Program-made: the position numbers and the translations under genes
The notes under the pieces: generated by a model
Told to the model about the DNA's origin: nothing
What the model saw: the letters and a program-made list of their open reading frames with translations, nothing else
Database searches by the model: none
In this document: one piece after another, positions 14,393 to 23,575 of the stretch
Position numbering within the stretch: the stretch's first letter is position 1
How the letters are laid out: each line of letters opens with the position of its first letter
Assembly (NCBI GenBank): GCA_012727895.1
Contig: JAAYGG010000040.1
Span: 61,997-125,996, forward strand
Length of the DNA: 64,000 nucleotides
Reading direction: 5' to 3'
Source: Bacillota bacterium
GTDB lineage: Bacteria > Bacillota > UBA4882 > UBA10575

Positions 14393-14398
14393 TATAAT
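14393..14398 (+). promoter_or_regulatory. Possible -10 element for the one-carbon gene run
   Basis: A perfect TATAAT in the A+T-rich 299-nt gap between dacF and the divergent methyltransferase gene, about 85 nt before its ATG. No good -35 is seen 17 nt upstream. The same gap holds a G+C-rich hairpin (CCCCACC/GGTGGGG, about 14281-14298) in the dacF leader. Confidence 0.35.
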
Positions 14399-14481
14399 GA
14401 AAATTGTATTAAAATTAAGTCATTAATATTTATTTTTGAAAGAATAGAGATTTACCAGATCAGAAAGGGTGATTTTGACAG

Positions 14482-15360
14482 ATGGCAATTGAAGGGTTGA
14501 CAATTATTGGCGAATCAATCAACGATTCCGTGCCTTCCACCCATGAGCTCTTTGTCAACCAGGACATCGAGGGTATAAAAGCCCTGGCTGTGCGCCAGGC
14601 GGAAAAAGGCGCCGCCTATATTGATGTCAACGTTGGCCGGCAATCGCCGGAATTCATGGCCTACCTTGTGGAAGAGATCCAAAAGGTGGTCGACAGGCCG
14701 CTATCCATTGACACCCCCGATCCGGAGCTGGCAGCCGCTGGCCTGAAGGCCTATGACCCCGGGCGTGTGCGCCCGCAAAAACCCGGCGGCGTCCTGCCGA
14801 TCCTCAATTCCATCTCCCCCCTGCGCCCGGAGATGTTTGACCTTTACCGGATACAACCGTTCATCCCGATCCTTCTCGTCTCCGAGCGCATGGAAGACGG
14901 GGAGCGGAAACCCGCGCGTAACGCGGAGGAGACCTACCAAACCGCCAGGGAAATGGTGGCCAAAGCCGCAGCCCTGGGAATCCCGGTGGACCAGTGCATT
15001 ATTGACCCGGGGATCGCCCCCGTTGGCACTGATCTGGAGGGCAATCTCAAGCGGCTGCTGGGCGCTTTGGCTTTAATCCATGAGGACCCGGAGTTAAAAG
15101 GCGTCCATATCTCTGTGGGTTTGAGCAACTTCACAGTGATGCTCCCTTCGAAAAGGCCCGACGGGATCCCGGTTAAGAGCGCCTTGGAAAGCGCTTTCCT
15201 GACCAAAGCCATGCCCCTGGGCCTGGATATGATTATCGGCTCGGTGAACAGGAAATACGAGATCCTCCCCCCCGACCACCCGGCCATGGTCTGCCTCAAC
15301 GAATACTTGGAGTTGGACGGGTTTGACGCCTTATTGAAGATAAAAGAGTTTTACTCCTGA
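14482..15360 (+). CDS. Pterin-binding methyltransferase (methyltetrahydrofolate:corrinoid methyltransferase-like)
   Basis: A 292-residue protein filled by one pterin-binding TIM-barrel domain of the dihydropteroate synthase/AcsE/MtrH-like superfamily. Motifs include IIGESIND (strand 1), GAAYIDVNVGRQSPE, LSIDTPDPE, PILNSISPL, IIDPGIAPVGTD and HISVGLSNFTVMLPSK, the VGLSN being typical of methyl-THF methyltransferases rather than FolP. It probably moves a methyl group between methyl-THF and a corrinoid protein, but no corrinoid protein or CO dehydrogenase/acetyl-CoA synthase gene is present here. It heads a plus-strand run with fhs, a MetF-like gene and folE2. The AAAGGGTG box is 10 nt before the ATG. 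Substrate and partner are inferred. Confidence 0.85.
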   Translation: MAIEGLTIIGESINDSVPSTHELFVNQDIEGIKALAVRQAEKGAAYIDVNVGRQSPEFMAYLVEEIQKVVDRPLSIDTPDPELAAAGLKAYDPGRVRPQKPGGVLPILNSISPLRPEMFDLYRIQPFIPILLVSERMEDGERKPARNAEETYQTAREMVAKAAALGIPVDQCIIDPGIAPVGTDLEGNLKRLLGALALIHEDPELKGVHISVGLSNFTVMLPSKRPDGIPVKSALESAFLTKAMPLGLDMIIGSVNRKYEILPPDHPAMVCLNEYLELDGFDALLKIKEFYS

Positions 15361-15478
15361 GCGTTCGAAGATGATAAGGACCTGATAATGACTGGATAAG
15401 GACTGGAGATAAAGGTTTGGCGATTGGAATCTGGAAATAAGGATTTTGAGGATCAGGACTTCTTGAGGAGAGGAGAAA

Positions 15479-17251
15479 ATGGCAGAGTTAAATCCATTAA
15501 CCATGAAAGACTGGGAGATCGCGGAGGCCGCAGAGAAAAAAATGAAAACCGTTTTCCAACTCGCGGAGGAACTGGGCCTGGCAAAAGAGGAGTTGCAACC
15601 CTATGGCCATTACACCGGAAAACTTGATTATGCCCGGATCCTTGAGCGGACCAAGGAGAACCCCCGCGCCAAGTATGTGGTGGTAACAGCCATCACCCCC
15701 ACCCCCCTGGGCGAGGGGAAATCCACCACCACCATCGGGCTCATCCAGGGTTTGGGGAAAATGGGCCAAAGGGCCCTGGGTACCATCAGGCAGCCCTCCT
15801 CCGGCCCCACCTTCAACATCAAAGGTTCGGCGGCTGGCGGCGGCCTCAGCCAGTGCATCCCCCTGTCCTCCTTCAGCCTGGGCCTGACCGGCGATATCGA
15901 TGCGGTCACCAACGCCCACAACCTGGCGATGGTTGCCCTGACCAGCCGGATGCAACATGAATTCAACTACAGTGACGAGGTTTTACGGGAGAAGAATTTG
16001 CAACGGTTAAATATCGATCCGCGAAACACCGCTATAAACTGGGCCATTGACTTCTGCGCCCAGGCGCTGCGGGAGATCATCATCGGGCTGGGCGGGAAAA
16101 ACAACGGCTTTATGATGAAAAGCGGCTTCCAGATCAGCGTCTCCTCGGAGATCATGGCGATCCTCGCCATCACCACCAGCCTGGCGGATTTCCGGAAACG
16201 CATGGGGCAAATGGTTGTTGCCTACAGCAAGGACGGGCGGCCGGTGACCACCGCCGACCTGGAGGTGGACGGGGCGATGACCGCCCTTACCTTGAATGCC
16301 CTCTGCCCCAACCTCCTCCAGACCCTGGAAGGCCAGCCGGTACTGGTCCACGCCGGTCCCTTTGCCAATATCTCCATCGGCCAGTCGTCAATCATTGCCG
16401 ACCTGGTCGGGATGAGGCTGGCGGATTACGTGGTCACAGAGAGCGGCTTCGGTGCGGACATCGGCTTTGAGAAGTTTTGGAATATCAAATGCCGGCACAG
16501 CGGGTTAACCCCGGCCTGCGCGGTGATTGTCGCCACCATCCGCGCTTTGAAGATGCATGGCGGCGGGCCGCAGGTCAAACCGGGCAAGCCCCTGGACAGG
16601 GTCTACACCGAACCGGCCCCGGCATTGGTGGAAAAAGGCGTGGAAAACCTCCTTGCCCATATCGAAATCGTCAAGAAAAGCGGGATAAAACCGGTTGTCT
16701 GCATTAACCACTTCTACACCGACACAGAGGAAGAAGTTGCCCTGGTCAGAAAGGCGGCGGAAGCCGCCGGCGCCAAAGTGGTCGTCTCCAAACACTGGGA
16801 GAAAGGGGGCGAAGGCGCGCTGGAACTGGTGGAGGCGGTGATTGAAGCCTGCCGGGAAGAATCCGCCGCGTCCTTCGGGTTTTTATACCCCAAAGACCTG
16901 CCGGTCAAAGAGAAGATCCTGCGGATTGCCACGGAAATCTACGGCGCTGGCGGGGTTTCCTTTACCCCGGAAAGCGAGGAAAAACTGGCACGGGTAGAGG
17001 CGGACCAGGAGTTGGCCGGTTTCGATGTTTGCATGGCCAAGACCCACCTGAGCCTCTCCCACGACCCGGCCTTAAAGGGTCGTCCCCGCGGCTGGACCCT
17101 GCCGGTCAAGGACATCCTGGTTTACCGCGGCGCCGGCCTGGTGGTCCCGGTAACCGGCGAAATCAAACTGATGCCGGGTACGGCCTCCAACCCCTCCTAC
17201 CGGAAGATCGATGTGGATTTAACCACCCGGCGGGTCACAGGGCTTTTTTAA
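15479..17251 (+). CDS. fhs: Formate--tetrahydrofolate ligase
   Basis: Joins formate to tetrahydrofolate using ATP, giving 10-formyl-THF for purine synthesis or the methyl branch of one-carbon metabolism. The 590 residues are slightly longer than the usual 555-560, mainly by an N-terminal stretch. The nucleotide-binding loop TPTPLGEGKSTTTIG starts near residue 72, followed by IRQPSSGPTFNIKGSAAGGG, DIDAVTNAHNL and the C-terminal GEIKLMPGTASNPSY. The ATG is preceded by GAGGAGAGGAG. It follows the methyltransferase gene by 118 nt. Confidence 0.97.
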   Translation: MAELNPLTMKDWEIAEAAEKKMKTVFQLAEELGLAKEELQPYGHYTGKLDYARILERTKENPRAKYVVVTAITPTPLGEGKSTTTIGLIQGLGKMGQRALGTIRQPSSGPTFNIKGSAAGGGLSQCIPLSSFSLGLTGDIDAVTNAHNLAMVALTSRMQHEFNYSDEVLREKNLQRLNIDPRNTAINWAIDFCAQALREIIIGLGGKNNGFMMKSGFQISVSSEIMAILAITTSLADFRKRMGQMVVAYSKDGRPVTTADLEVDGAMTALTLNALCPNLLQTLEGQPVLVHAGPFANISIGQSSIIADLVGMRLADYVVTESGFGADIGFEKFWNIKCRHSGLTPACAVIVATIRALKMHGGGPQVKPGKPLDRVYTEPAPALVEKGVENLLAHIEIVKKSGIKPVVCINHFYTDTEEEVALVRKAAEAAGAKVVVSKHWEKGGEGALELVEAVIEACREESAASFGFLYPKDLPVKEKILRIATEIYGAGGVSFTPESEEKLARVEADQELAGFDVCMAKTHLSLSHDPALKGRPRGWTLPVKDILVYRGAGLVVPVTGEIKLMPGTASNPSYRKIDVDLTTRRVTGLF

Positions 17252-17350
17252 GAAATATTAAGAATTATTGTAAATTATTACAATATTGCAATAAATCATC
17301 TGTGGCAATATCATGCGGGCGCCCTCCACGCGCTTTAAGGAGAGATACGG

Positions 17351-18247
17351 ATGGTTACAACAAGAATTGATAAAGACTTATTCGAGTTGCTTGCCGTCAA
17401 ACATAACGTGGAGGACTTTGAGGGAGAAATGGAGAAGTTTGCCGAACGCTACCAGCTTTTTTTAGAAAACGACCTGGTAATCAGCGTTCCTGACAACCCC
17501 ATGAGCCACCTCTCGTATATGGGTACGGAGATGATTGAGGCCCTGGATTTACCGGTTGAACCGGAAAAATTCGTCCTGCACCTGAATACCTTTCACCGGA
17601 AAACCGGGGAAAAATACGACCCGGCAAAAGACCAGAACGAACAAGACTTCGATATTCTCGTGGGGCACGCCGCGGCCTTGGGCATAAAATATATCCTCTG
17701 TATCTCCGGCGACGGCAGCGAACGCCTCCCCCGCTTGCAACCGGAAGACCTCGGCTACGACCCGGAAAAGACCAAGACCGTCACTTCCGTACAGTTATTG
17801 GAGTATCTCGGCCGGGAGTACCCCGGGGTCTTTATTTTGGGCGCGGCTTTTAACCAGTATGAACCCTTAGAAGCGGAAATGGAGAAACTCCGGAGAAAAA
17901 TCGCGGCGGGAGCGGCTTTCATCATCACCCAGCCGGTGGTCTTGATCGAGTCGGGCGACCCCGCGCTGACTATGGCCAACAACAACCTCCGCGAGTTGAT
18001 GAAATACGCCGATGGCCATGGCGTACAGGTCATTCTCGGGGCCTGGATGTCGGCGAAAATGGCCTACCTGATCCCGGAGTGCATCGGGTTTGATGTGGAT
18101 TTTGGCGACTATTCCCCCGATGAAAACCTCAAAGTCATCCGCCGGACCTACCCCGAGCGGCGGCTTTACTACAGCATGGTCTTTACTGCCAAAAGGTTAC
18201 AGCAAATCCAGGCGATCGCGGGGATAAATAAACCTGAATATAAGTAA
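17351..18247 (+). CDS. MetF-like methylenetetrahydrofolate reductase-fold protein
   Basis: A 298-residue protein that I place in the FAD-linked methylene-THF reductase superfamily from its neighbours and scattered features: an early acidic region, SHLSYMGTEMIEAL, YILCISGDGSERLP, FILGAAFNQYEPLEAEMEKLRRKIAAGA followed by AFIITQPVV. That last segment is like the MetF pattern K-x-x-AGAxFxITQ. It is clearly different from the canonical MetF at 36-37 kb. It lies between fhs and folE2, so a role in the folate one-carbon branch is likely. An AAGGAG box stands 8 nt before the ATG. Activity and electron partner cannot be read from the sequence. Confidence 0.7.
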   Translation: MVTTRIDKDLFELLAVKHNVEDFEGEMEKFAERYQLFLENDLVISVPDNPMSHLSYMGTEMIEALDLPVEPEKFVLHLNTFHRKTGEKYDPAKDQNEQDFDILVGHAAALGIKYILCISGDGSERLPRLQPEDLGYDPEKTKTVTSVQLLEYLGREYPGVFILGAAFNQYEPLEAEMEKLRRKIAAGAAFIITQPVVLIESGDPALTMANNNLRELMKYADGHGVQVILGAWMSAKMAYLIPECIGFDVDFGDYSPDENLKVIRRTYPERRLYYSMVFTAKRLQQIQAIAGINKPEYK

Positions 18248-18333
18248 TATGGAAAACAAATAAGCAACATAAGAAATAAATGAAACGATCCGGAGAATAA
18301 AAATACTGAGAATAAATAAGCAATAAAGAGCAA

Positions 18334-18443
18334 CTCCAAGAGGATTTGGGGGGTCTTTCACGAATAGGTGATTAACCCGGCAGAAAAAGAAGTAGGCACT
18401 GGGCCGTGCACGAAGAAACCCACAGGCTCTTGGAGGGAATCCC
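18334..18443 (+). promoter_or_regulatory. Structured leader of folE2 with a stem that masks the ribosome binding site
   Basis: CTCCAAGAG (18334-18342) pairs perfectly with CTCTTGGAG (18427-18435). The 3' arm contains most of the folE2 Shine-Dalgarno sequence GGAGGG (18432-18437), 6 nt before the ATG. Inside are TGGG/CCCA (18347-18350 with 18419-18422), a hairpin GGGT/ACCC capped by TCAC/GTGA (18351-18378), and GCAC/GTGC around TGGGCC (18396-18409). Together they suggest a three-way junction. Such layouts are typical of riboswitches that control translation. I could not match it to THF-I, THF-II, preQ1 or ZTP consensus sequences as I know them. Confidence 0.55.
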
Positions 18444-19238
18444 ATGAAAGATATTCAAAACTCCCCGGACCAACGGGGCATCGAAATCCAGCAGGTGGGG
18501 GTGAAAGACTTTCACCTGCCGGTCCTCATCGCCACCCAATCCGGTTCTTTCCAGCAAGTGCTGGGGAGGATCACCGCCTCCGCCAGCCTGCCCCGGGAGT
18601 TCAAGGGTACGCACATGAGCCGGTTCATCGAGATCCTGGCGGAATGGAGCCAGAAACCCATCTCCGGCCGGGAGATAAAGCTCGTGCTTAAGGAGATCTG
18701 CAGCCGCCTTGCGGCCCCCGCGGCCGAGATCGCCCTGGCTTTCCGGTATTTCCTGCCGGTCACGGCGCCGGTCAGCAAGATCCCTTCCCCATTGGATTAC
18801 TCCTGCGAATTCCACGGGCGCCTCACCAATACCGGGCAGGCGCCGGCCTATGATTACCAGATGGGCGTGGAGATCCCCGTCATCTCCCTCTGCCCCTGCA
18901 GCAAAGAGATCTCCGATTACGGCGCCCACAACCAGCGGGCAATGATCCGGGCCTGGATCCGCTGCCGCCCCGGCCGTTATCTCTGGCTGGAGGAGCTAAT
19001 CGGCCTCCTTCAGGAACAAGGGAGTTCACGGGTTTACCCCCTACTCAAAAGGGAAGACGAGAAATTCGTCACCGAAGAGGCCTACCTGCGCCCGAAGTTT
19101 GTCGAGGATATCCTCAGAGACTGCGTGCTGGTCCTCCGCGGCGAGGAGCGGATCACCTGGTTCCGGGTGGAAGTGGAGAGTTTTGAGTCGATCCATAACC
19201 ACAACGCCTTCGCCCGTCATGAAGAAGGGAAAAAATGA
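18444..19238 (+). CDS. folE2: GTP cyclohydrolase FolE2 (type IB)
   Basis: Zinc-independent or alternative-metal GTP cyclohydrolase I that makes 7,8-dihydroneopterin triphosphate for folate and queuosine synthesis. The 264 residues match the COG1469 family. The key segment is VISLCPCSKEISDYGAHNQR near residue 150, with the metal-binding Cys, then the end WFRVEVESFESIHNHNAFA. No folE1 is seen in the window. Translation is probably controlled by the leader hairpin. The 3' end overlaps the convergent thiL gene by 22 bp. Confidence 0.95.
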   Translation: MKDIQNSPDQRGIEIQQVGVKDFHLPVLIATQSGSFQQVLGRITASASLPREFKGTHMSRFIEILAEWSQKPISGREIKLVLKEICSRLAAPAAEIALAFRYFLPVTAPVSKIPSPLDYSCEFHGRLTNTGQAPAYDYQMGVEIPVISLCPCSKEISDYGAHNQRAMIRAWIRCRPGRYLWLEELIGLLQEQGSSRVYPLLKREDEKFVTEEAYLRPKFVEDILRDCVLVLRGEERITWFRVEVESFESIHNHNAFARHEEGKK

Positions 19239-20284
19239 TCAAACCCCCGGGCCTTAAGGGGGGTAATCCTTCCATCCTGTAAAATCCTGAGCCCTTCGGC
19301 TGCCGGCGTGATCTTGCCAATCACAGTAAGCGCGACCCCGGCAGCCTTCATTTTTTCCCGGGTTTCCGCCGCTTTTTCCGGCGCCAGGGCCACCAAAAGC
19401 TCGAAATCCTCACCGCCGTAAAGGGCCCAGTTGAGGACGTTCTCCTTCAGGAACGCCGCCGCCGCTTTAGTGTTACCGTCGATTGGCAGCTCGTCCCCGT
19501 AAAGGAGGGCCCCCACCCCGCTGGCGGCGGTCAGTTGCCGGAGGTCGCCGGCCAGCCCGTCGCTGAGGTCGATCATGGCTGTTGCAGCGCCGGTCGCCAT
19601 CAAAATCGCCGCCGCCCGCAGGCGCGGTACGGGAAAGAGTTGCGCCCGGAGCAGGTCCTCCCGGACCGTTTCCGGTAACCCCGGTTTTTGACCCCGCACG
19701 CCCGCCCTTTCCGTACCTTCTTCCAAACCCTCTGGCGCGACCTCTTCTAAACCCGCGCGGAGCAGGGCTAAACCGGCGGCGGCCGCCCCCACCCGGCCGG
19801 TCACGGCCAACAGGTCGCCGGGACGGGCCCCGTTCCTGCCCACGGCTTTCCCACGGCTTTCCCCGATGACCGTAACATTTATAGTCACCACCGGCGCCCG
19901 TACCGTATCGCCGCCGATAATATTCACCCCGTACTCTTCCGCCAGGGCATATAACCCTTCATAAACACCATCCACATATTCCAGGGTACAACCGGGCGGC
20001 CAGCCGGCGGCGACCAAGGCCTGCCGCGGTATCCCGCCCATGGCCGCGATATCACTAAGGTTGACGGCCAAGGCCTTGTGGCCTACGGCCGCCGGGGGCG
20101 TTTTCTCCCGGGAAAAATGGACCCCTTCCACCAGCATATCGGTGCAGGCCAGGAGGGAACCGCCGTCCGGTGCCTGAATAACCGCGGCGTCGTCACCAAT
20201 CCCCAGCACCACCGATTGGTCGTATTTCCTGCCCGCGGTCAGCCGGGCAATCAATTCAAATTCGCCAATATTTTTAATCTCCAT
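19217..20284 (-). CDS. thiL: Thiamine-monophosphate kinase
   Basis: ATP-dependent kinase that makes thiamine diphosphate. Its 355 residues show the PurM/ThiL fold: GEFELIARL at the N-terminus, GIGDDAAVIQAPDG, CTDMLVEGVHF, ALAVNLSDIAAMGGIPRQAL, GGDTVRAP, AVTGRVGAAAAGLALL, MIDLSDGLAGDLRQL and YGGEDFELLVAL. The frame is open ten codons upstream, but the ATG of MEIKNIGEF has an AGGTG box. With that start it overlaps the end of hisF by 11 nt, implying coupled expression. The stop end overlaps folE2 on the opposite strand. Confidence 0.94.
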   Translation of the reverse strand: MEIKNIGEFELIARLTAGRKYDQSVVLGIGDDAAVIQAPDGGSLLACTDMLVEGVHFSREKTPPAAVGHKALAVNLSDIAAMGGIPRQALVAAGWPPGCTLEYVDGVYEGLYALAEEYGVNIIGGDTVRAPVVTINVTVIGESRGKAVGRNGARPGDLLAVTGRVGAAAAGLALLRAGLEEVAPEGLEEGTERAGVRGQKPGLPETVREDLLRAQLFPVPRLRAAAILMATGAATAMIDLSDGLAGDLRQLTAASGVGALLYGDELPIDGNTKAAAAFLKENVLNWALYGGEDFELLVALAPEKAAETREKMKAAGVALTVIGKITPAAEGLRILQDGRITPLKARGFDHFFPSS

Positions 20285-21059
20285 TTTCACCTGCTGACAA
20301 ACGCACAGGCACACCCCGTTCTGCCAGGTATTCCTTCATCTGCCGGATTGTATATTTCCCATAGTGGACCATGGAGGCCACCAACACCCCGTCGGCCCCG
20401 CCCTCAACAATGGCGGCATACAGATCCTCCAATTTCCCGGCGCCTCCGGAGGCAATCACCGGGATCTCCACCGCCTCCGTCACCGCGCGGAGCATCGGCA
20501 GGTCGTACCCTTCCTGGCTCCCGTCCCGGTCCATACTGGTGGGCAAGAGGGCGCCCGCTCCCAGTTCTTCCATTCTTTTCGCCCACGCCACCACATCGAT
20601 CCCCGTTGCTTCCGTGCCGCCGCGGATCATCACCTCAAAACCAGAGGGCATTGCCGCGGACCGCCGGGTATCAATGGCCACGACCAACTTTTCCCTGCCG
20701 AATTCAAGGGCTGCCCGGCGGATTAATTCCGGGTCACGGACGGCTGCGGTGTTGACGGCAACCCGGGAGACCCCGAGCGCCAGCAGTTCCCGGATATCCT
20801 CAAGGGCGGCAACCCCGCCGCCGACAATCAGGGGGATGGTCGCGGCGGCCACCGTTGCTTTTACCGTTGGCAGCAAGGTCTTCCTTTTTTCGGCGGTGGC
20901 GGTTATATCCAGAAAGACGAGTTCATCGGCGCCTGCGGCGCTATAAGCCGCGGCCGCCGCCACCGGGTCGCCGAGATCCTTCAGGTTCGAAAAATTTACC
21001 CCCTTGACCAGACGCCCGTCTTTCACATCCAGGCAAGGGATGATCTTCCGGTAGGTCAT
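20274..21059 (-). CDS. hisF: Imidazole glycerol phosphate synthase subunit HisF
   Basis: Cyclase subunit of imidazole glycerol phosphate synthase in histidine synthesis, a TIM barrel that normally works with the glutaminase HisH. The start at MTYRKIIPCLDVKDGR has AAGGGG upstream; 30 further in-frame codons lack support. Catalytic Asp residues are in IPCLDVKDG and LPTSMDRDGSQEGYD. Phosphate-binding turns appear at IVGGGVAALEDI and IASGGAGKLEDL. The 261 residues exceed the usual 250-255 by a short tail. No other his gene is in the window, so it is separated from its pathway and sits with thiL. Confidence 0.94.
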   Translation of the reverse strand: MTYRKIIPCLDVKDGRLVKGVNFSNLKDLGDPVAAAAAYSAAGADELVFLDITATAEKRKTLLPTVKATVAAATIPLIVGGGVAALEDIRELLALGVSRVAVNTAAVRDPELIRRAALEFGREKLVVAIDTRRSAAMPSGFEVMIRGGTEATGIDVVAWAKRMEELGAGALLPTSMDRDGSQEGYDLPMLRAVTEAVEIPVIASGGAGKLEDLYAAIVEGGADGVLVASMVHYGKYTIRQMKEYLAERGVPVRLSAGENGD

Positions 21060-21182
21060 GATTTTTCCCCTTTCTACCCGCGCCTCCGCGCAAAACATAA
21101 AATCATGGGTTTGGTCAACCTGAGCCTCTTCAATCAGAGAGTTTCTCAATCTGTACTAAACTCTTTCATCCGCTTAACTATT

Positions 21183-21761
21183 TCAACCCGTGTTAAGTTT
21201 CTTCAATAGCCAGGCCATATTCTCCCCGAGCGTCTTCATGGTCTGTATCCCTTCGGCATCATCCTGCACTTCACCCATGCCGCCACCCAGCGCCAGGTTC
21301 CAATAGCTTGACCCGGGGACGATCATCTCATTAATGAGGAAAAAGGCGTTAATCGCATTGAAGACATTCAGCGCCCCGCCCCGCCGGACGGCGATCACCG
21401 CCGCTCCCACCTTGCGCCGGAAGATGTTGCCGTTTCCCCGGGAGACAAAACCGGCCCGGTCAATCAAGGCCTTCGTTTCCGGGGTCAAACCCGCGAAATA
21501 AGTGGGAGAGCCGATCAGCATGCCGTCGGCCTCCAGCATCTTCCCGATCCACTCGTTGAGCTTGTCATCATTATATATGCAACGGCGGTCTTTTCTCTCC
21601 CGGCACTTGTAGCAGGCCATACATCCACGGACGGGCTGGCCGCCCACCTGCACAAGTTCGGTTTGGATCCCCTCCTTCTCCAGTTCCTCCATAACCTGGC
21701 GGAGAAGAAAGGCGGTGTTCCCGTTCTTGCGCGGGCTCCCGTTAAAAGCTACGACTTTCAT
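21183..21761 (-). CDS. Iron-sulfur flavoprotein / NAD(P)H-dependent FMN reductase family
   Basis: Flavodoxin-fold redox protein of 192 residues. The N-terminal FMN phosphate loop is [16 protein letters not shown] cysteine motif, [15 protein letters not shown], near residue 48 is like the [4Fe-4S] ligands of Methanosarcina-type iron-sulfur flavoproteins. [18 protein letters not shown] is the second FMN-binding region. Family members reduce O2, peroxide or quinone-like compounds in anaerobes; the substrate here is unknown. It lies upstream of hisF on the same strand with a 123-nt gap. Confidence 0.88.
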   Translation of the reverse strand: MKVVAFNGSPRKNGNTAFLLRQVMEELEKEGIQTELVQVGGQPVRGCMACYKCRERKDRRCIYNDDKLNEWIGKMLEADGMLIGSPTYFAGLTPETKALIDRAGFVSRGNGNIFRRKVGAAVIAVRRGGALNVFNAINAFFLINEMIVPGSSYWNLALGGGMGEVQDDAEGIQTMKTLGENMAWLLKKLNTG

Positions 21762-21802
21762 TTTTCCCTTCCTTCCCTTCCGCTTTGCCGTTGGTAAAGG
21801 TT

Positions 21803-22231
21803 TTAGTAGATCTCATCCCCGTCCAGCAAATGAAAGCCCTTCTCCTGCAGGATCTTTACGGCATTGTCGATATCCTCCACCCTGAAGACCACCACGGCAT
21901 TCCCCTCGCGTTGCCCGACAAAAGCATAAATATACTCGATATTAATGGCATGGGCCTCCAAAATCTCCAAAACGCTCGCCAGGCCGCCGGGCGCGTCGGG
22001 GATCTCCACGGCGATGATCCGGGTTTCGCTGACGGTAAAACCCCGTTCCTTCAAGACTTTCCAGGCTTTTTCCGGATCGTTGACGATCAACCGTAGAATC
22101 CCGAAGTCTTCAGTATCGGCAATCGAAAGGGCCCGGATGTTAATGTTATGTTCCCCTAAAACCTTGCTCAACTCGGAAAGCCTTCCCGACTTGTTCTCCA
22201 GAAACACGGAGATCTGTTTGAGTTTTACCAC
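21803..22231 (-). CDS. Tandem ACT-domain protein
   Basis: A small cytoplasmic protein made of two ACT domains (about residues 3-65 and 70-140), with [20 protein letters not shown] and [20 protein letters not shown]. Such proteins bind amino acids and regulate, and this architecture is commonly encoded beside phenylacetate-CoA ligase (paaK), as here. A TTG two codons upstream lies right against the GGGGGG box, so the GTG seven nt from the box is the more likely start. Ligand unknown. Confidence 0.85.
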   Translation of the reverse strand: MVKLKQISVFLENKSGRLSELSKVLGEHNINIRALSIADTEDFGILRLIVNDPEKAWKVLKERGFTVSETRIIAVEIPDAPGGLASVLEILEAHAINIEYIYAFVGQREGNAVVVFRVEDIDNAVKILQEKGFHLLDGDEIY

Positions 22232-22261
22232 TGACAATCCCCCCTTTTTCCTTTTCCGGAG

Positions 22262-23575
22262 TCACGATCCGTAAATATCTCTCCGGTCCACCACGCGTTT
22301 AGCCTTCCCTTCACTCCTGGGAATGGTCTTGGGCTCAACCAGTTTCACCCGGACGCCAATGCCCAGGGTACTCTCGATCTTCTGCCGGATCCTGTTCTCC
22401 AGGTGCTCCATCTTCCGCACCTCATCGGAGAAGAGCTCTTCCGAAACTTCCACCCAGACCTCCAACTCGTCCAACTGCTGCTGCCTATCCACCACCAGCA
22501 TGTAATGGGGCTCGGTCTCGCCGATTTCCAGAAGGGCGTTTTCAATTTGCGAAGGAAAGACATTAACGCCCCTGATGATCAACATGTCATCGGTACGGCC
22601 AAGGATCCGGTGCATCCTCGTCATGGTCCGCCCGCAGGCGCACGGTTCCGGGTATAATATGCTGATATCCCTGGTCCGGTAACGGATAACCGGGAAGGCC
22701 TCTTTGGTCAGGGTCGTAAAGACCACTTCCCCCTTTTCCCCCGGGGGCAGTGGTTTCCCGGTCTCCGGATCAACCACCTCTACGAGGAAATGGTCTTCAA
22801 AAACATGCAACCCGTTTTGTTCCAGGCATTCGCTGGCCACTCCCGGGCCGATCACCTCGGAAAGGCCATAGATGTCAATGGCGGTAATCCCCAGCTTTTC
22901 CTCGATCTCTTTGCGCATATTCTCCGACCAGGGTTCCGCACCAAAGATCCCCGCCCGGAGCGGCAATTCTTTGGGGTCGATCCCCTCTTCCGCGGCGCCT
23001 TCGGCAAGGTAAAGCGCGTAAGAAGGGGTACAGGCCAGGATGGTGGTGGCAAAATCCTTCATGATCTGAATCTGCCGTTTGGTATTACCCCCGGAGATGG
23101 GGATGACGGTGGCCCCCATCATCTCGGCGCCATAGTGAACGCCGAGCCCGCCGGTGAAAAGCCCGTACCCGTAAGCCACCTGGATCCGGTCATTGGCGGT
23201 TCCCCCGGCGCAAGCCAGGGTCCTGGCCATCACCTGCGCCCAGATTTTAATGTCATTCCGGGTATACCCCACCACCGTCATCTTGCCGGTGGTCCCGGAA
23301 GAGGCATGGATCCGGACCACCTCCTCCATGGGCACGGCAAAGAGGCCGAAGGGATAATTCTCCCGCAGGTCCTCCTTGGTGGTGAAGGGAAGGTGCGCCA
23401 GATCGTCCAGGCTCCGGATATCCTCCGGCTTAATCCCGGCTTCCTCCATCTTCTGACGGTAATAGGGGACTCTTGCGTAGACCCGGTCAACAACTTCGCG
23501 TAACCTTTTTAACTGCAGTTCTGCCAAGCGCGGGCGCGACATGCTTTCATACTCCAAATTCCAAATCAAGTGCAA
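22262..23575 (-). CDS. paaK: Phenylacetate--CoA ligase (PaaK-like)
   Basis: Adenylate-forming enzyme that activates phenylacetate or another aryl acid to its CoA thioester. It is about 437 residues, the normal PaaK length. Motifs: the AMP/ATP-binding loop [51 protein letters not shown], and the C-terminal [20 protein letters not shown]. The likely start is a TTG just after AAAGGAG (protein begins [12 protein letters not shown]); another TTG two codons later is also possible. In anaerobes this enzyme often works with indolepyruvate oxidoreductase in aromatic amino acid fermentation, but iorAB is not in the window. Confidence 0.92.
   Translation of the reverse strand: MHLIWNLEYESMSRPRLAELQLKRLREVVDRVYARVPYYRQKMEEAGIKPEDIRSLDDLAHLPFTTKEDLRENYPFGLFAVPMEEVVRIHASSGTTGKMTVVGYTRNDIKIWAQVMARTLACAGGTANDRIQVAYGYGLFTGGLGVHYGAEMMGATVIPISGGNTKRQIQIMKDFATTILACTPSYALYLAEGAAEEGIDPKELPLRAGIFGAEPWSENMRKEIEEKLGITAIDIYGLSEVIGPGVASECLEQNGLHVFEDHFLVEVVDPETGKPLPPGEKGEVVFTTLTKEAFPVIRYRTRDISILYPEPCACGRTMTRMHRILGRTDDMLIIRGVNVFPSQIENALLEIGETEPHYMLVVDRQQQLDELEVWVEVSEELFSDEVRKMEHLENRIRQKIESTLGIGVRVKLVEPKTIPRSEGKAKRVVDRRDIYGS

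Noticed and set aside
18334..18443. Assignment of the folE2 leader to the THF-I riboswitch class
   Set aside because: The conserved THF-I segments I know are not present in the right order, despite the suggestive gene downstream.
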